Shown: positions 15,025 through 23,804 of the stretch, piece by piece
Layout of the letters: each line of letters opens with the position of its first letter
Numbering within the stretch: position 1 is the first letter of the stretch
Assembly (NCBI RefSeq): GCF_017355205.1
Contig: NZ_JADIJK010000020.1
Coordinates: 1-64,000, forward strand
From: Bacillus sp. SD088
GTDB taxonomy: Bacteria; Bacillota; Bacilli; Bacillales; Bacillaceae_C
Direction: 5' to 3'
Length of the DNA: 64,000 bases
The notes under the pieces: generated by a model
What the model was told of the DNA's origin: nothing
What the model saw: only the letters and a program-made list of their open reading frames with translations
The model's database searches: none
Program-made: the position numbers and the translations under genes

Positions 15025-16533
15025 TTATTTCGAGGCTGCTGGACGTTCCTTCGCTTTATCTGCTTCCCCTGCATTTTTATTTGCTGCTTCTCGGTCTTGT
15101 GCCATTTCCTCTACCGACTTGACTTTGATCCGAGCTGCACCCTTGTAGTCTGGATTGGTGGGTAGTAATTCCTCTGTAGCAAGGCGGTGCTTCGCGTTTG
15201 CAATCGCCTCTTTATATTGTGGCAACCATTTTTCTTGAGCTACTAGCATTTCATCGACCATTTGCCAAATTTCCTGCGGATTACAAACTGCTCCCGTAAG
15301 AGGGTCCATCATCATCGCTTGACAAAGAAGAGCATCATCCCCATGAACCGCAGCTTCTACCGCCAATCTTTGCACCGAAATGCTTACATTACAAACAGCC
15401 GCACAACCTAATGGTAAATCGCCGACTTGCGGCATATTGATGCCATTTCGATCGACATATCCCGGTGCTTCAATAATTGCATCATCTGGTAGATTGGCAA
15501 TCACTCCATTATTCACAACATTAAAATGCCCTCTATACACCCGTCCTGTCTCAAGACCTTCAATAATATAAGACCCATGCTCTTCACTGCGATTTTCTTG
15601 GGTGTACTCCATTGGTTTTTCTTTTAACCAGTTCGGGAAGTCTGTTTCAAACCAATTTCTTCCTTCTGTGCAGACACGTAAGTAACCGCCTGTCTCCCCG
15701 TTAATCCAAGAACCTAAGTCAATCCACTCTTGAATCTCCTCTGGACGTTTGCGATACCATGGGACATACTCACTTAAATGACCATTTGATTCCGTGCTAT
15801 AATAACCAAATCGACGTAACATATCAATTCGGACTTTTTCCGTATTTTTAAAATCAGGATGTTGTTCAAAGGCTTCCAATAATTTCCCTGTTAAATCCTT
15901 GCCTTTATGTTTGATACTGATATACCAAGTTTGGTGGTTTATTCCTGCACAAATAATGTCTACTTCTTTTTTCGGGAAACCAAAAGCCTCAGCAATCTGT
16001 GAGTGCCCACCTTGGACACCATGACAGAGACCAATCGTTCGTACTCCACCATAATGGTTACAAGCCCAAGTCATCATGGCCATTGGATTGGCGTAATTAA
16101 GCAGTAGGCAGTCCGCGGCAGCGGTTTCACGAATATCCTTACAAATATCAAGAATTTCGGCAATGCCTCGCTGTCCATACATAATCCCGCCTGCACATAA
16201 TGTATCCCCAACACATTGATCGATCCCATATTTTAAAGGAATATCGATATCCGTTTGGAAAGCTTCAAGTCCACCAATTCTTACAACAGAAAAGATGTAT
16301 TTCGCATCCTTAAATGCCTCGCGTCGATCAGTCGTTGGCTTGATTTTGATGTTTAAGCCGTTTGCATCGATATCGCGTTGACAAAGCTGTGTGACCATTT
16401 CTAAATTACGTTCATTAATATCGGTAAAAGCAATATCAATATCCTGAAATTCTGGTACCGCTAATAAATCGCGCAATAGCCCTCTTGTAAACCCAATACT
16501 CCCCGCTCCAATAAAAGCTACTTTAAATGACAT
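15025..16533 (-). CDS. melA: GH4 alpha-galactosidase
   Basis: NAD- and Mn-dependent glycosidase that cleaves alpha-galactosides by an oxidation-elimination mechanism. 502 residues: Rossmann start KVAFIGAGSIGFTRGLLRDLL, metal/catalytic residues N149 (NYANPMA), C170 (LCHGVQGG) and H200 (AGINHQTWY). The CHxVQG motif is that of the alpha-galactosidase branch of GH4 rather than the phospho-alpha-glucosidase branch. It carries an unusual 25-residue Lys/Glu/Ala-rich tail (AQDREAANKNAGEADKAKE). A sugar ABC transporter follows downstream and an AraC regulator lies upstream. It has its own terminator. Confidence 0.88.
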   Translation of the reverse strand: MSFKVAFIGAGSIGFTRGLLRDLLAVPEFQDIDIAFTDINERNLEMVTQLCQRDIDANGLNIKIKPTTDRREAFKDAKYIFSVVRIGGLEAFQTDIDIPLKYGIDQCVGDTLCAGGIMYGQRGIAEILDICKDIRETAAADCLLLNYANPMAMMTWACNHYGGVRTIGLCHGVQGGHSQIAEAFGFPKKEVDIICAGINHQTWYISIKHKGKDLTGKLLEAFEQHPDFKNTEKVRIDMLRRFGYYSTESNGHLSEYVPWYRKRPEEIQEWIDLGSWINGETGGYLRVCTEGRNWFETDFPNWLKEKPMEYTQENRSEEHGSYIIEGLETGRVYRGHFNVVNNGVIANLPDDAIIEAPGYVDRNGINMPQVGDLPLGCAAVCNVSISVQRLAVEAAVHGDDALLCQAMMMDPLTGAVCNPQEIWQMVDEMLVAQEKWLPQYKEAIANAKHRLATEELLPTNPDYKGAARIKVKSVEEMAQDREAANKNAGEADKAKERPAASK

Positions 16534-16635
16534 TCAACCACTCCCTTTAAAATATCTGTCAATAAAAGTGTAACAAGCTTTATGTTTGAATGATTGTATC
16601 TTCATCACTTTATACGAAGTTTGATGTTTAAAATC

Positions 16636-17508
16636 CTAACTTTTATTCCACTTCTCGATTGTGCGTACTGAAGAACGCCGGTAGTCAACAGGGGTTTTAC
16701 CTGTATACTTTTTAAACACCTGGCTAAAATATTGGCTGCTGTTCATCCCAACATATTGGGAAATTTCGATAATCGGAATGTCTGTATCAGCTAATAACAT
16801 TTTCGCCTTTTCCATTCGAAAAGAATTGACATATTCCATGAGAGAGCTCTGCACTAATTTTTTAAAAATACGATGTAAATATCCGGGATGGAGATTTACC
16901 GCATCTGCAATATCCTTCACTTGAATATCTTGGTCATAGTGTTGATGAATATATTCCAAAGCATGATGAATATAAAGATTGGCCTGTGGGTCCTCTTCTT
17001 TACTTTTTATCGCCATTCTTGCCAGCTGTATCAAAAGCTGGGTCAAAAGAAGATGAACCATTAAGTCTTGTTTTTTATCACTCTCTAGGACGATGTTTTT
17101 AAGCGTATAGTAGATTTGGGCAGAATCCTTTAGGATCAAGTAGCCTTCATTCAAGCTTAAAAAGCGGGAGAATACCTCATTTTCGCTCACAAGATCTTGG
17201 ACGCTTGGTACGCGGTCCATTTTCAGCCTAAAAGTAAACTCAATATTTAGCATTCTACACGGAGTGCCTGATCCAACAATTAAACGATGTGGCACATGCG
17301 CATCCAGTAAAATAAAGTCTCCTTTTTTTAATGAGAAAGCTTCTTTTACAAGCTCAACAGTGCATCTTCCATCTATTACATACATGATTTCCACTTCTTT
17401 ATGGGCGTGAAAATCCATTTCATAACCATCCCATTGTTTAAAATAATAAGCGTTTATTTTTGGCACAAAATCTCCTTTTCTCAATTTAGGATCAAATAGA
17501 CTTGTCAT
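16636..17508 (-). CDS. AraC-family transcriptional regulator
   Basis: 290 residues. An N-terminal cupin sugar-sensing domain (MDFHAHKEVEIMYVIDGRCTVE, KKGDFILLDAHVPH) is joined to two C-terminal helix-turn-helix motifs (IQVKDIADAVNLHPGYLHRIFKKLV ... IIEISQYVGMNSSQYFSQVFKKYTGKTP). An AGGAGG site precedes the ATG. It is probably the activator of the adjacent GH4 and ABC genes and is transcribed away from yvyE. The B. subtilis melibiose cluster uses a LacI-type regulator instead, so regulation differs. Confidence 0.92.
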   Translation of the reverse strand: MTSLFDPKLRKGDFVPKINAYYFKQWDGYEMDFHAHKEVEIMYVIDGRCTVELVKEAFSLKKGDFILLDAHVPHRLIVGSGTPCRMLNIEFTFRLKMDRVPSVQDLVSENEVFSRFLSLNEGYLILKDSAQIYYTLKNIVLESDKKQDLMVHLLLTQLLIQLARMAIKSKEEDPQANLYIHHALEYIHQHYDQDIQVKDIADAVNLHPGYLHRIFKKLVQSSLMEYVNSFRMEKAKMLLADTDIPIIEISQYVGMNSSQYFSQVFKKYTGKTPVDYRRSSVRTIEKWNKS

Positions 17509-17623
17509 CTATAGCATCGCCTCCTAGTCTTAGGCTTTCATTGATATCTATGATATATTGAATATAATAAGTATCGTTTCAACTATCCTATTATTATACT
17601 TTATCATAAACTCGGAGGCTCGT

Positions 17624-18271
17624 ATGAAAACAATTCCATCTTATTTTACAGTCAAACAGCGCGGCGAACATGAAATCGTCATTCAAAAATCAAGATTTAT
17701 TGCCCATCTTGCCCGAGTAGAAACGGAGGAAGAGGCACAAAATTTTATTCAAGAAATTAAAAAGCAACATTGGAGTGCAACCCATAATTGTTCCGCCTAT
17801 CTGATTGGGGAGCAAGACCAGATTCAAAAAGCGAATGATGACGGGGAACCAAGCGGAACAGCAGGCGTCCCGATGCTAGAAGTATTAAAAAAGCGAGAAT
17901 TAAAAGATATCGTTGTGGTTGTAACAAGATATTTCGGTGGGATCAAACTTGGAGCAGGTGGCCTTATCCGTGCTTATGGTGGTGCTACTTCTGAAGGATT
18001 AAACGCAGTCGGCGTCGTTGAAAGAATACGAACAACACTCATGCATGTGAAGGCAGATTACACCTGGCTCGGAAAGCTGGAAAATGAATTACGGGGCTCC
18101 ACCTATCCCCTAAAAGACATTCACTATACCGACTCCGTAATCTTAGACGTCTATGTGCAAGATGCAGATATCCCGGCATTTACCGACTGGATCACCGATA
18201 TGACCAGCGCACAAGTCGACATTTCGGAAGGGGAAAAAGTCTATTTAGAAACGGATATTCCCCCACGATAA
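17624..18271 (+). CDS. yvyE: YigZ/YvyE (IMPACT) family protein
   Basis: The only plus-strand gene in the window. 215 residues: N-terminal UPF0029/Impact domain with the family motifs EIVIQKSRFIAH, HWSATHNCSAYLIG, NDDGEPSGTAGVPML and VVVTRYFGGIKLGAGGLIRAYG, then a ferredoxin-like C-terminal domain. Relatives (IMPACT/YIH1) influence translation control; the bacterial role is unclear. CGGAGG five bases ahead of ATG at 17624 decides the start; the frame opens 22 codons earlier with a hydrophobic stretch that is not coding. In B. subtilis it is the divergent neighbour of degS; here a 6-kb sugar cluster separates them. Confidence 0.95.
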   Translation: MKTIPSYFTVKQRGEHEIVIQKSRFIAHLARVETEEEAQNFIQEIKKQHWSATHNCSAYLIGEQDQIQKANDDGEPSGTAGVPMLEVLKKRELKDIVVVVTRYFGGIKLGAGGLIRAYGGATSEGLNAVGVVERIRTTLMHVKADYTWLGKLENELRGSTYPLKDIHYTDSVILDVYVQDADIPAFTDWITDMTSAQVDISEGEKVYLETDIPPR

Positions 18272-18275
18272 AGAG

Positions 18276-18306
18276 GAACTCCATTTATAGAATGGGGTTC
18301 TTTGCT
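18276..18306 (+). terminator. Terminator of yvyE
   Basis: GAACTCCATT pairs (one G-U) with AATGGGGTTC around a 5-nt loop, followed by TTTGCTTT, immediately after the yvyE stop. Its 3' arm, ATGGGGTTCTTT, resembles a unit of the 20-bp repeat array that begins 70 bases further on. Confidence 0.8.
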
Positions 18307-18376
18307 TTCTGAATGACTTTTCCTAATCAAAATATAGTGTTCTCTTCCCTTTAGAGTCAGTTGCTTCGGCTCGGGA

Positions 18377-18750
18377 TTTGGGTTCTCATCTGAGAAATGG
18401 GGGTCTTCTATGAGTTATGTGGTTCTCGGCACAAGAATGGGTTTCTCAAGTTATAAATGGGGGTCTTACTTCAACTATGGGGTTTTTCTTCAAGATATGA
18501 GCTTCTCCTACGAGATATGGGCTTCTTCTCCAAAATATGGGCTTCCTTGATCAAGATTGGGCTTTTTTTCATTTATGGGGTTCTCGGCACAACTATGGGT
18601 TCCTCAAGTTATAAATGGGGGTTTTATCTCATCTATGGGTTTTTCTTCTTAAGTATGGGCTTCTCCTTCAAGATATGGGCTTCTTTTCCAAGTTATGGGC
18701 CTCTTCTCCAAAATATGAGCTTCTCCTCTTAGGTATGGGTTTCTCCATCC
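18377..18750 (+). repeat. 20-bp tandem repeat array 3 (ATGGG family)
   Basis: Nineteen contiguous units on the plus strand, nearly all opening ATGGG and usually followed by TTCT (consensus ATGGGYTTCTYYNNNNNRNN). All are 20 bases except one of 18 (18557-18574). The block from 18417 is duplicated at 18575: five or six consecutive units match in order (e.g. ..GGTTCTCGGCACAA.., TCAAGTTATAA). It fills the gap between the convergent yvyE and ROK genes. Open frames through it are repeat by-products. Confidence 0.93.
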
Positions 18751-18782
18751 CACCTCAATATGATTTTCTCATTTCAAAGCAA

Positions 18783-18815
18783 AAAAGGGATAGAACTTTA
18801 AATTCTATCCCTTTT
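18783..18815 (-). terminator. Bidirectional terminator between array 3 and the ROK gene
   Basis: AAAAGGGATAGAA pairs with TTCTATCCCTTTT around a 7-nt loop, with A/T runs on both sides. It lies about 80 bases past the ROK stop and ends the minus-strand operon. Confidence 0.85.
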
Positions 18816-18895
18816 CTATCGGGTGCAATCGTCCAAATGAGGATAACCCCGATCAGTGGGAATGAAGAACACCTAACTAATGGCAGAGTCTCGGT

Positions 18896-19768
18896 TTATT
18901 TTTCAATAGCTCGTTTAGCGAGCATGAGTGCACCGGTGATGCCGGCGTTATCGCCAAGTGCAGGTGGAACGATATATTCATCGATATGTTCTAAGATTTG
19001 CGGAACAGCGACATATCCATTTAGTAATTCTTGAACTTTCTTCTGAATGAGTGGGAATAATTGCTTTTGTTTCATGACCCCACCACCCATGATGATTTTC
19101 TTCGGTGAGACGATTAGGATGAATTGCATGAGGGCTTGAGCTAAATAATAAGCTTCTAGTTCCCAGACCTCTTGCTGATCTTGAAGTTCGACTCCCTTTT
19201 TGCCCCAGCGTTGCTCAATGGCTGGTCCTGCTGCCATTCCCTCTAGACAATCGCCATGATAGGGGCAGAAGCCTTCATATGTATCATCCGGATGCCTTCT
19301 CACTAAAATATGGCCCATTTCTGGATGAGAGAGTCCTTGCAATAGTTCACCTTGTATAACTGCACCAACACCCACGCCTGTACCAACCGTTATGTACATA
19401 CAGCTATCCACATCTTGAGCAGCCCCTAGCATCACTTCCCCTAGAGCAGCTGCATTCACATCTGTATTAAACTCCATTGGTACTTGCAAAGCGTTCTTTA
19501 GTTCCTGGAGAAAGGGATAATTTCTCCATTTTAGTTTCGGAGTCGACGTGATATTCCCATATGTTTTACTCTTTTTATCTATATCAATTGGCCCAAAGGA
19601 TCCAATCCCTAATGCATCAATTTCATGTTTTTTAAAAAACTCAATAACATGAGGAATGGTATTTTCCGGAGTCAATGTATCAAGTTGAATCCGTTCAATT
19701 AGAGTACCGTCCTCTTTCCCCACTGCACAAACAAATTTTGTACCCCCTGCTTCAATAGCTCCAAGCAT
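18896..19768 (-). CDS. ROK-family fructokinase (GmuE/YdhR type)
   Basis: ATP-dependent sugar kinase, most likely fructokinase. 290 residues with the ROK start MLGAIEAGGTKFVCAVG (phosphate-binding loop), catalytic Asp in EFNTDVNAAALGE, ITVGTGVGVGAV, and the zinc site H-x(n)-C-x2-H-x2-C in GHILVRRH...GFCPYHGDCLEG. That layout matches Bacillus YdhR/GmuE; GmuE belongs to the glucomannan operon. Last gene of the set kinase-sensor / GH1 / ROK / ROK. It may phosphorylate fructose or mannose released in the cytosol. Confidence 0.88.
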   Translation of the reverse strand: MLGAIEAGGTKFVCAVGKEDGTLIERIQLDTLTPENTIPHVIEFFKKHEIDALGIGSFGPIDIDKKSKTYGNITSTPKLKWRNYPFLQELKNALQVPMEFNTDVNAAALGEVMLGAAQDVDSCMYITVGTGVGVGAVIQGELLQGLSHPEMGHILVRRHPDDTYEGFCPYHGDCLEGMAAGPAIEQRWGKKGVELQDQQEVWELEAYYLAQALMQFILIVSPKKIIMGGGVMKQKQLFPLIQKKVQELLNGYVAVPQILEHIDEYIVPPALGDNAGITGALMLAKRAIEK

Positions 19769-19852
19769 ATGCTAACACTCCGTCTCAATAATTTTTATAT
19801 GATACGCCTATTTTACCATAAATATAGCGTTAAAGAGTTAACCCGCTACAAA

Positions 19853-20755
19853 TTATAATCCATTATTCATTTTTTGAAAATGATAGAGAGCACCGATTAA
19901 CCCAGCTTTGTTCTTTTGCTTACATTCTTCAATGTCCATTTTTGCGGCGATAGCGGTCGGTACTTTGGCAATCTGCTTTTTCACATAAGGAATTAATTCA
20001 GGGCGACTACTAATGCCTCCGCCAATCACGATCTTTTCAGGAGCAAAAATATGCATCAAATTGATGATTCCAATGGAAAGCCGATCATAAAAGGAATGAA
20101 TGATCTCCATCACCACAGCGTTCTGTTGGTCATATAATTCAAACCATTCTTCTCCGGTTCTTTCTTCACCAAAATGTTTATTTAATCGGTCCACCATATT
20201 CCATGTGGAGGAATAGCGACTGAAGTTTCGTTGATCTAATAACTCAGGGATATTTGCATGTGTATCCAGCATCATTAAGCCGAATTCTCCTGCCATCCCT
20301 TCTACTCCATGGATAATTTCATTTCGGCTAAAAATTGCCCCGCCGATCCCTGTTCCAATCGTTACACAAAGGAAGTTATGACAATCTTGTGCATTCCCCT
20401 TCCACTTTTCTGCCAAGGCAGCACAATTCGCATCATTTTCAACTTCCATTGGAACCCCGAGATCAGCTAACTCCTCTTTCATTTTCACGCCAATAATATC
20501 CATCACGGAACCCGCATAGGAAACATAGCCGCTTTCAACCTCCACTGCCCCAGGAATACTCAAAGCAACCCCCGCAATATCAGGATAAAGCTCTTTTTGC
20601 TGATGGAAAATCTCTCGAATCACCCGGAAAATGCCTCCATCACCAGAGGCAGGAGTCGCCACTCTCTCCTCCGCTAAAATTTCTGCGTCTTCCTTCATCA
20701 CAGCTACCTTAATAAACGTCCCACCAACATCCATAACTAAAAACTTCTTCATCAT
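19853..20755 (-). CDS. ROK-family sugar kinase (BglK-like)
   Basis: Second ROK kinase, 300 residues. Visible motifs: MDVGGTFIKVAVM, GVALSIPGAVEVESG, catalytic Asp in EVENDANCAALAE, VTIGTGIGGAI, and the EGMAGEFG metal region, where the usual Cys-rich zinc loop (CxCGxxGCxE) is missing. Instead a segment LLDQRNFSRYSSTWNM is present, as in beta-glucoside kinase (BglK)-type proteins. GAGGTG precedes ATGATG at 20755. Kinase for glucose, mannose or a disaccharide; the exact substrate cannot be read from sequence. Confidence 0.8.
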   Translation of the reverse strand: MMKKFLVMDVGGTFIKVAVMKEDAEILAEERVATPASGDGGIFRVIREIFHQQKELYPDIAGVALSIPGAVEVESGYVSYAGSVMDIIGVKMKEELADLGVPMEVENDANCAALAEKWKGNAQDCHNFLCVTIGTGIGGAIFSRNEIIHGVEGMAGEFGLMMLDTHANIPELLDQRNFSRYSSTWNMVDRLNKHFGEERTGEEWFELYDQQNAVVMEIIHSFYDRLSIGIINLMHIFAPEKIVIGGGISSRPELIPYVKKQIAKVPTAIAAKMDIEECKQKNKAGLIGALYHFQKMNNGL

Positions 20756-20774
20756 ACTACACCTCATTCTTGAT

Positions 20775-20832
20775 GCCCGGCACTACCCGAATTTTGTCGA
20801 AAAGCGCCTGGCACCGCCCGGGTTTTGTCGAA
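20775..20832. repeat. Tandem 31-bp-period repeat between GH1 and ROK genes
   Basis: Two 27-base copies, GCCCGGCACTACCCG/AATTTTGTCGAA and GCCTGGCACCGCCCG/GGTTTTGTCGAA, offset by 31 bases, fill the gap between the GH1 stop and the ROK ribosome site. Similar GGTGCC-rich modules occur dispersed in Bacillus genomes. It may act as a weak intercistronic hairpin. Confidence 0.7.
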
Positions 20833-20836
20833 TTGC

Positions 20837-22240
20837 TTAATCTTCAAATCCACCTTGTTCAGATACGGAGCGATACCATTCGCCGCTTTTTTTGATGGTG
20901 CGTTTGAAGTTGTTGTCAAGGTCAAGGGAGACGAGGCCATAGCGGTTTTTATAAGCATTTAGCCATGACCAGTTATCAATAAAGGTCCAGACATGATAGC
21001 CTTTGACATTGGTCCCTTCTTCAAGGGCTTTATGAACCCATTTTAAATGGCTCTTGTAAAAGTCAATCCGGTAATCATCTTGAATTTGGCCGTTTTCATC
21101 AACAAAACGCCCCTCGTCTTCCACACCCATACCATTTTCGGAAATAAAGCAGGGGATATTGCCATAATTTTCTCGTACATTCACTAAAATATCGTAAATG
21201 CCTTTTTCATAGATTTCCCAGCCACGATATTTATTGATTTTCCGACCATGCATTTCATTGAAATAATCAAAAAACCGTTCAGGAACAAATGGAGCCTTTA
21301 AGTTTGGCATATTTTCTTTTGCTTTAATGCGTCGTGGTTGGTAATAATTAATCCCTAATAGATCTACGGTGTTATCGGCAATAATCTCCAAATCACCATC
21401 CATCACTTCTGGCATAAATCCTTCCTCACGCAAAAGCTCAACAAAATCGGCAGGAAATTCACCTTTTACAAATGGGTCAAGGAAAGAACGGTTGAAGAAC
21501 AAATCTGCAATATGAGCAGCCTTCAAATCTTCCGGATGTTGACTGCGTGGATAAGATGGAGTGAGATTCAAAATCACACCAATCTCTCCTTCATGCCCAC
21601 CTGCACGGAAAGCTTGTACCGCTTTTGCCCCAGCTAAAATAGAATGAAAACCAGCTTGTACACCTTTTTTGAAATCAAGTTCCCCAGGATAATGGAAACC
21701 ATACAAATACTGGCCTTCTATTGTTACAACAGGCTCGTTATGTGTAAACCATTTTGTGACAAGATCGCCAAATTGATCAAAACAAGTCTTTGCATAACGG
21801 ACATAGGCTTCTACCACTTCACGATTAGTCCAGCCACCTTTTTCTTGCATCGCAATCGGCATGTCGAAATGATATAAATTGACGAACGGCTCAATTCCAT
21901 TTTCGCGCATTGTTTGGAAAACATCGCGATAAAAGCGAACAGCCTCTTGATTCACTTCTCCATCGCCGGTTGGAATCAAACGTGACCAAGAAATCGACGG
22001 ACGGAAACTATTATGTCCCGTTTCTTTCAATAATTGAATATCTTCTTTATATTGATGGTAGAAATCTGACGTATTCTCTGGTCCTACTCCATTGAAGAAG
22101 CGATTTGGTTCCTCTTGATACCAGCGATCCCAAATATTTTCTCCTCTTCCACCTTCATGAGCGCCCCCTTCCATCTGTGTTGCAGAGGAAGCAGACCCCC
22201 ACCAAAAATCCTTTGGAAATTGATAAAATTGTTTTGTCAT
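20837..22240 (-). CDS. GH1 beta-glycosidase
   Basis: Retaining beta-glycosidase. 467 residues: PKDFWWGSASSATQMEGG start, acid/base E169 in TKWFTHNEP, nucleophile E368 in CFISENGMG, and WTFIDNWSWLNAYKNRYGLV. No secretion signal, so it acts on imported sugar. The tail lacks a clear S-x-K-x-Y phosphate-binding motif. With an ABC (non-PTS) importer beside it, a plain beta-glucosidase or beta-mannosidase is more likely than a 6-phospho enzyme, but the NWSWLNAYKNRYG segment is shared with the GmuD-like branch. The frame opens at 22399; a GGATGGAG site sets the ATG at 22240. Confidence 0.88.
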   Translation of the reverse strand: MTKQFYQFPKDFWWGSASSATQMEGGAHEGGRGENIWDRWYQEEPNRFFNGVGPENTSDFYHQYKEDIQLLKETGHNSFRPSISWSRLIPTGDGEVNQEAVRFYRDVFQTMRENGIEPFVNLYHFDMPIAMQEKGGWTNREVVEAYVRYAKTCFDQFGDLVTKWFTHNEPVVTIEGQYLYGFHYPGELDFKKGVQAGFHSILAGAKAVQAFRAGGHEGEIGVILNLTPSYPRSQHPEDLKAAHIADLFFNRSFLDPFVKGEFPADFVELLREEGFMPEVMDGDLEIIADNTVDLLGINYYQPRRIKAKENMPNLKAPFVPERFFDYFNEMHGRKINKYRGWEIYEKGIYDILVNVRENYGNIPCFISENGMGVEDEGRFVDENGQIQDDYRIDFYKSHLKWVHKALEEGTNVKGYHVWTFIDNWSWLNAYKNRYGLVSLDLDNNFKRTIKKSGEWYRSVSEQGGFED

Positions 22241-22298
22241 TGTACTCCATCCTTTCTTCAATTTTACTAAACGGCCGTTCCCATTATATAGTAAGCCC

Positions 22299-23804
22299 CT
22301 AGATATTTCTCCACTCTGTTGGTGTTGTGCCGATATGTTTTTTAAATTGTTTATAAAAATAAGCGGTGTCTGAATAGCCAACCTTCTTGCCAATTTCACC
22401 AGCGCGAAGATGAGTAGTTTTCAATAATTCCTTTGCCTTCTCTAACCGAAAATGGTTAATGTATTCCGAAAAAACAACACCGATTTCCTTTTGGAATAGT
22501 TGGCCCAGATAAATGGGATTAATATGAAAGCGTTGGCTCAATGTTTTCAAGGATAATTCCTCATTATAATGAGCATGCATATAATCTAAGACATTTTGGA
22601 TGATCGGGCTTCTGGAATCTTGCTGGTGATCAATCGCTGATAGTAATTCCTGACAGTAATCCATTAAGATATGTTTGATCTGTTTTAAGTTTGTTGCATA
22701 TACTAACTTTTCAATAGCGGCTGTATGATTATAATGTTTCACATCTTGAATCGAGTGGTGTATATACGCGATTAAATCAATTGCATATTTTCTTGCAACA
22801 GCTGGTGCTAGAAACTCTGTGTGCTTCGTTAAAGTTTGAAAAAATAATCCGATTCCTTCTTCTACCTTTTCATCAGCATCAAGAATTCTTTTTACTAGAT
22901 CTGCTTTATAGGTTTGCTGATTCTTTAATAAGGTTTGACGATCCACATGCACTTGACTAGAGATCACTGTATTGGGCTCTAAACAGATTTGGTAAAGTGA
23001 ATATTCTCGTGCTTGGAAATAACTTTCCTCTATCCTTTCCATTGAATCGACTGGGTCTCCCATCGATAAATAGAAGGAACCCATTTCAGGACAATTTGTA
23101 TGCAAATATTGAGCTAACTGCTGATTTATTTGATAAAGATCTGAAGGATCTGTTCCATCCAGAATAATTAATAATTCTTGGTCAGGGCTCAACAAGCAAT
23201 GCGCGGAAAATTGGCTTTCAATTATCTTTCGTAATTCTATATATATTTCCCGATTGCCCACATTGGAAAATTCTAAAGCTGAGACATTATAAAATGGCCG
23301 TAAACTACTCATTCCATATAAAGACAATCTTTGTTCCCATTCATTCTTATTGATGTCACCATTTAATAAACGCCATAATGTATTATCTTTTAAAGTGTGG
23401 AAGGCAGTAGCTTCTGCCTCTTCATGGGCAGCTGTTAACTTTTCACTTACTGCCTGTACAGTTTTTAACAGCTCATCTTCATCGACCGGCTTGACTAAGT
23501 AGTTTTCAATCCCTAATACCATGCCTTTTTTCACATAATCAAACTCTTCATAGCCTGATAATACAATACATTTTAATTGCGGACGTACTTTCTTTGCTTC
23601 CTCAAACAGCTCCAGTCCCGTACGTTTTGGCATAATAATATCTGTTACTAAGAGATCAATCGGATTTTCTTGAATATAGGCAAGAGCTTCCTCGCCATCC
23701 TCCGAAATATGCATGATCTCGAAACCATAATCCTCCCAATCAATAAGTGCTCCTAATCCTCGCGTAATAAGCGGTTCATCATCTGCTAACAAAACTTTAT
23801 ACAT
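22299..23804 (-). CDS. AraC-type response regulator (YesN family)
   Basis: Response regulator that partners the histidine kinase upstream. 501 residues: receiver domain (MYKVLLADDEPLITRGL, phospho-Asp in DLLVTDIIMP, SGYEEFDYVKKGM, NYLVKPVDEDEL), a ~250-residue helical middle, then a double AraC HTH at the C-terminus (LSLKTLSQRFHINPIYLGQLF ... AGEIGKKVGYSDTAYFYKQFKKHIGTTP). ATG at 23804 follows GGAGGGG and overlaps the kinase stop by eight bases. It probably activates the binding-protein/permease promoters, which share a conserved upstream motif. Confidence 0.93.
   Translation of the reverse strand: MYKVLLADDEPLITRGLGALIDWEDYGFEIMHISEDGEEALAYIQENPIDLLVTDIIMPKRTGLELFEEAKKVRPQLKCIVLSGYEEFDYVKKGMVLGIENYLVKPVDEDELLKTVQAVSEKLTAAHEEAEATAFHTLKDNTLWRLLNGDINKNEWEQRLSLYGMSSLRPFYNVSALEFSNVGNREIYIELRKIIESQFSAHCLLSPDQELLIILDGTDPSDLYQINQQLAQYLHTNCPEMGSFYLSMGDPVDSMERIEESYFQAREYSLYQICLEPNTVISSQVHVDRQTLLKNQQTYKADLVKRILDADEKVEEGIGLFFQTLTKHTEFLAPAVARKYAIDLIAYIHHSIQDVKHYNHTAAIEKLVYATNLKQIKHILMDYCQELLSAIDHQQDSRSPIIQNVLDYMHAHYNEELSLKTLSQRFHINPIYLGQLFQKEIGVVFSEYINHFRLEKAKELLKTTHLRAGEIGKKVGYSDTAYFYKQFKKHIGTTPTEWRNI

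Noticed and set aside
15025-16533. 6-phospho-alpha-glucosidase identity for the GH4 protein
   Set aside because: The CHGVQG motif and linkage to a non-PTS importer fit alpha-galactosidase better; certainty needs assay.
18377-18750. Possible CRISPR array
   Set aside because: Period of 20 with no unique spacers, no palindromic repeat and no cas genes; units vary throughout. It is a tandem repeat array.
18457-19034. Open frames of 91 and 139 codons with repeated MGF/WASF-like peptides (also 65 codons at 8584-8781)
   Set aside because: Produced by reading the 20-bp repeat in frames that recur every 60 bases; no ribosome site, frame shifts at the 18-bp unit, and overlap with the terminator and the ROK gene.
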